Origin: Rhodosporidiobolus odoratus
Lineage: Eukaryota; Basidiomycota; Microbotryomycetes; Sporidiobolales; Sporidiobolaceae
Direction of reading: 5' to 3'
DNA: 64,000 nucleotides
Assembly (NCBI GenBank): GCA_034387635.1
Contig: JAOANU010000015.1
Span: 186,001 to 250,000, forward strand
Positions within the stretch are counted from its first letter, which is position 1; every line of letters begins with the position of its first letter. The notes below the pieces were generated by a model that was not told the DNA's origin, did no database searches, and worked only from the letters and a program-made list of their open reading frames with translations. The translations under genes and the position numbers were made by a program. Of the stretch, positions 63,139-64,000 are shown in pieces.

Positions 63139-64000
63139 ATGGCTCCTCCTCAGACTAGCGGTGGTAAGAGCATCGGCGGCAAGGGAAAGGGAGGAGGTCA
63201 ACCTAAGGTCATCCGCGACTCCGGTGCGCTCTCTTGCCCTCGCCTGCGCTGGTCTCGTCGAGAGGGTACTGAAGCGTCTCGCTACGGGGTTGCGACTGAG
63301 TAGAGAGGGCTGGCATCATCGTACGTATTTACTCTCTTCGCGTCTACTCTTTGCGTCCCCTAAACATTATCGCCACCTCGGTTATATACCTCGTACCTCC
63401 GCGGTTCGAGGGCAAACAAGACCAAAGTGCTCACCGCCTTCCATCGAGCAGTTCCCCGTCGGTCGCCTGCGCACTCACCTCAAGAAGGGGCATTACGCGG
63501 ACAGGATTGGGAAAGGATCGGCTGGTGCGTCGCGCTGCGCTCCTTCCGCCCAAGCCCTCAGCTCACATGTTCTACCTTCACAGTCTATATGGGTGCTGTG
63601 CTCGAGGTAAGTCAAGTCTCGCCAAGTTTTAGGCGGGTTTGACCCCTTATGTGGGCGATGAGGCGTCGCTTTGTTTGCTTCCATCGAGTGGATCTCGTAC
63701 GATATCGCCTAGTTCCGCGAGACACTGAGGTGATGGCGGTCGTCACGCTGCAGTATCTCATCGCCGAGATCCTCGAATTGGCTGGGAACGCGGCAAGGTA
63801 CGTCGGCTTCTCTCGGTCGTCTCTGCTCTCGTCATCATCCTATTCAGCTCGCGCATGCGGCCATCAGTTCCGCTGATAAATCGCGCGATTCGACAGAGAC
63901 AACAAGAAAAAACGCATCATTCCCCGCCACATTCAGCTCGCCGTCCGTAATGACGACGAGCTTAACCGCCTCCTCGCTCACGTCACACTCTCTGAGGGTG
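63139..64000 (+). CDS. Divergent histone H2A, partial (runs off right edge)
   Basis: Exons 63139-63223, 63304-63320, 63452-63524, 63584-63606, 63754-63797 and 63897 onward join in frame. The tail [20 protein letters not shown] is Gly/Lys-rich. A 17-base microexon codes RAGII where H2A has [57 protein letters not shown], and [20 protein letters not shown] complete the fold; VTLSEGG is the last visible part. It departs from canonical H2A in the loop 1 region (GKGSAVYMG versus GAGAPVYLA) and in the acidic patch (NDDELN versus NDEEID). The C-terminus is outside the window. Either a functional variant or a diverging copy. Confidence 0.8.

Overview
The window reads as nuclear DNA of a GC-rich basidiomycete fungus. 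Genes are densely packed and cut by many short introns (about 50-130 bases, GTRNGY donors, CTNAC-type branch points, CAG/TAG acceptors), and codons favour C in the third position. A tandem pair of 'macrofage activating glycoprotein' genes, typical of Basidiomycota, and the general gene style suggest a red-yeast-like Pucciniomycotina (Rhodotorula/Rhodosporidium relatives). That placement is an inference.

Left third (1-20 kb): the 3' end of a ubiquitin-specific protease; a LisH transcription regulator of Flo8/SSDP type (minus); a GT64 exostosin-like glycosyltransferase (plus); an RNase P p40-like subunit (minus); GFA1, the first enzyme of the hexosamine/chitin pathway (minus), whose start codon is split by an intron; a patchwork holding an inverted, intron-containing copy of the GFA1 3' end and a broken histone H2A fragment; then an intact histone H2A.Z gene and an NT-C2 domain protein.

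Middle third (20-45 kb): a Zn2Cys6 transcription factor, the mitochondrial Rho GTPase GEM1/Miro, a small L10K/DUF2462 protein, a GH18 chitinase, two PITH-domain genes flanking a putative SAM methyltransferase, an SH3-PX-BAR sorting nexin and a SNF2-family ATPase without a visible RING.

Right third (45-64 kb): two tandem macrofage-activating-glycoprotein genes, a decayed Asp/Glu (hydantoin) racemase, canonical histone H2A ending in SQEY, an RMP1/NEPRO-like protein, the 60S export adaptor NMD3, a less GC-rich stretch with a second partial copy of the NMD3 3' end, the golgin RUD3, and a divergent histone H2A gene running off the right edge. That last gene is the best relative of the H2A pseudogene at 14.6 kb.

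Functional themes: wall polymer supply and remodelling (GFA1, GH18, GT64, secreted glycoproteins), chromatin (three H2A-family genes, SNF2), ribosome and RNA processing (NMD3, RPP40, RMP1) and trafficking (sorting nexin, RUD3, Miro). I found no CRISPR array, phage, rRNA or tRNA and no intact transposon. The most unusual structure is the repeated presence of 3'-end gene fragments that keep their introns (GFA1, H2A, NMD3), pointing to DNA-level segmental duplication.
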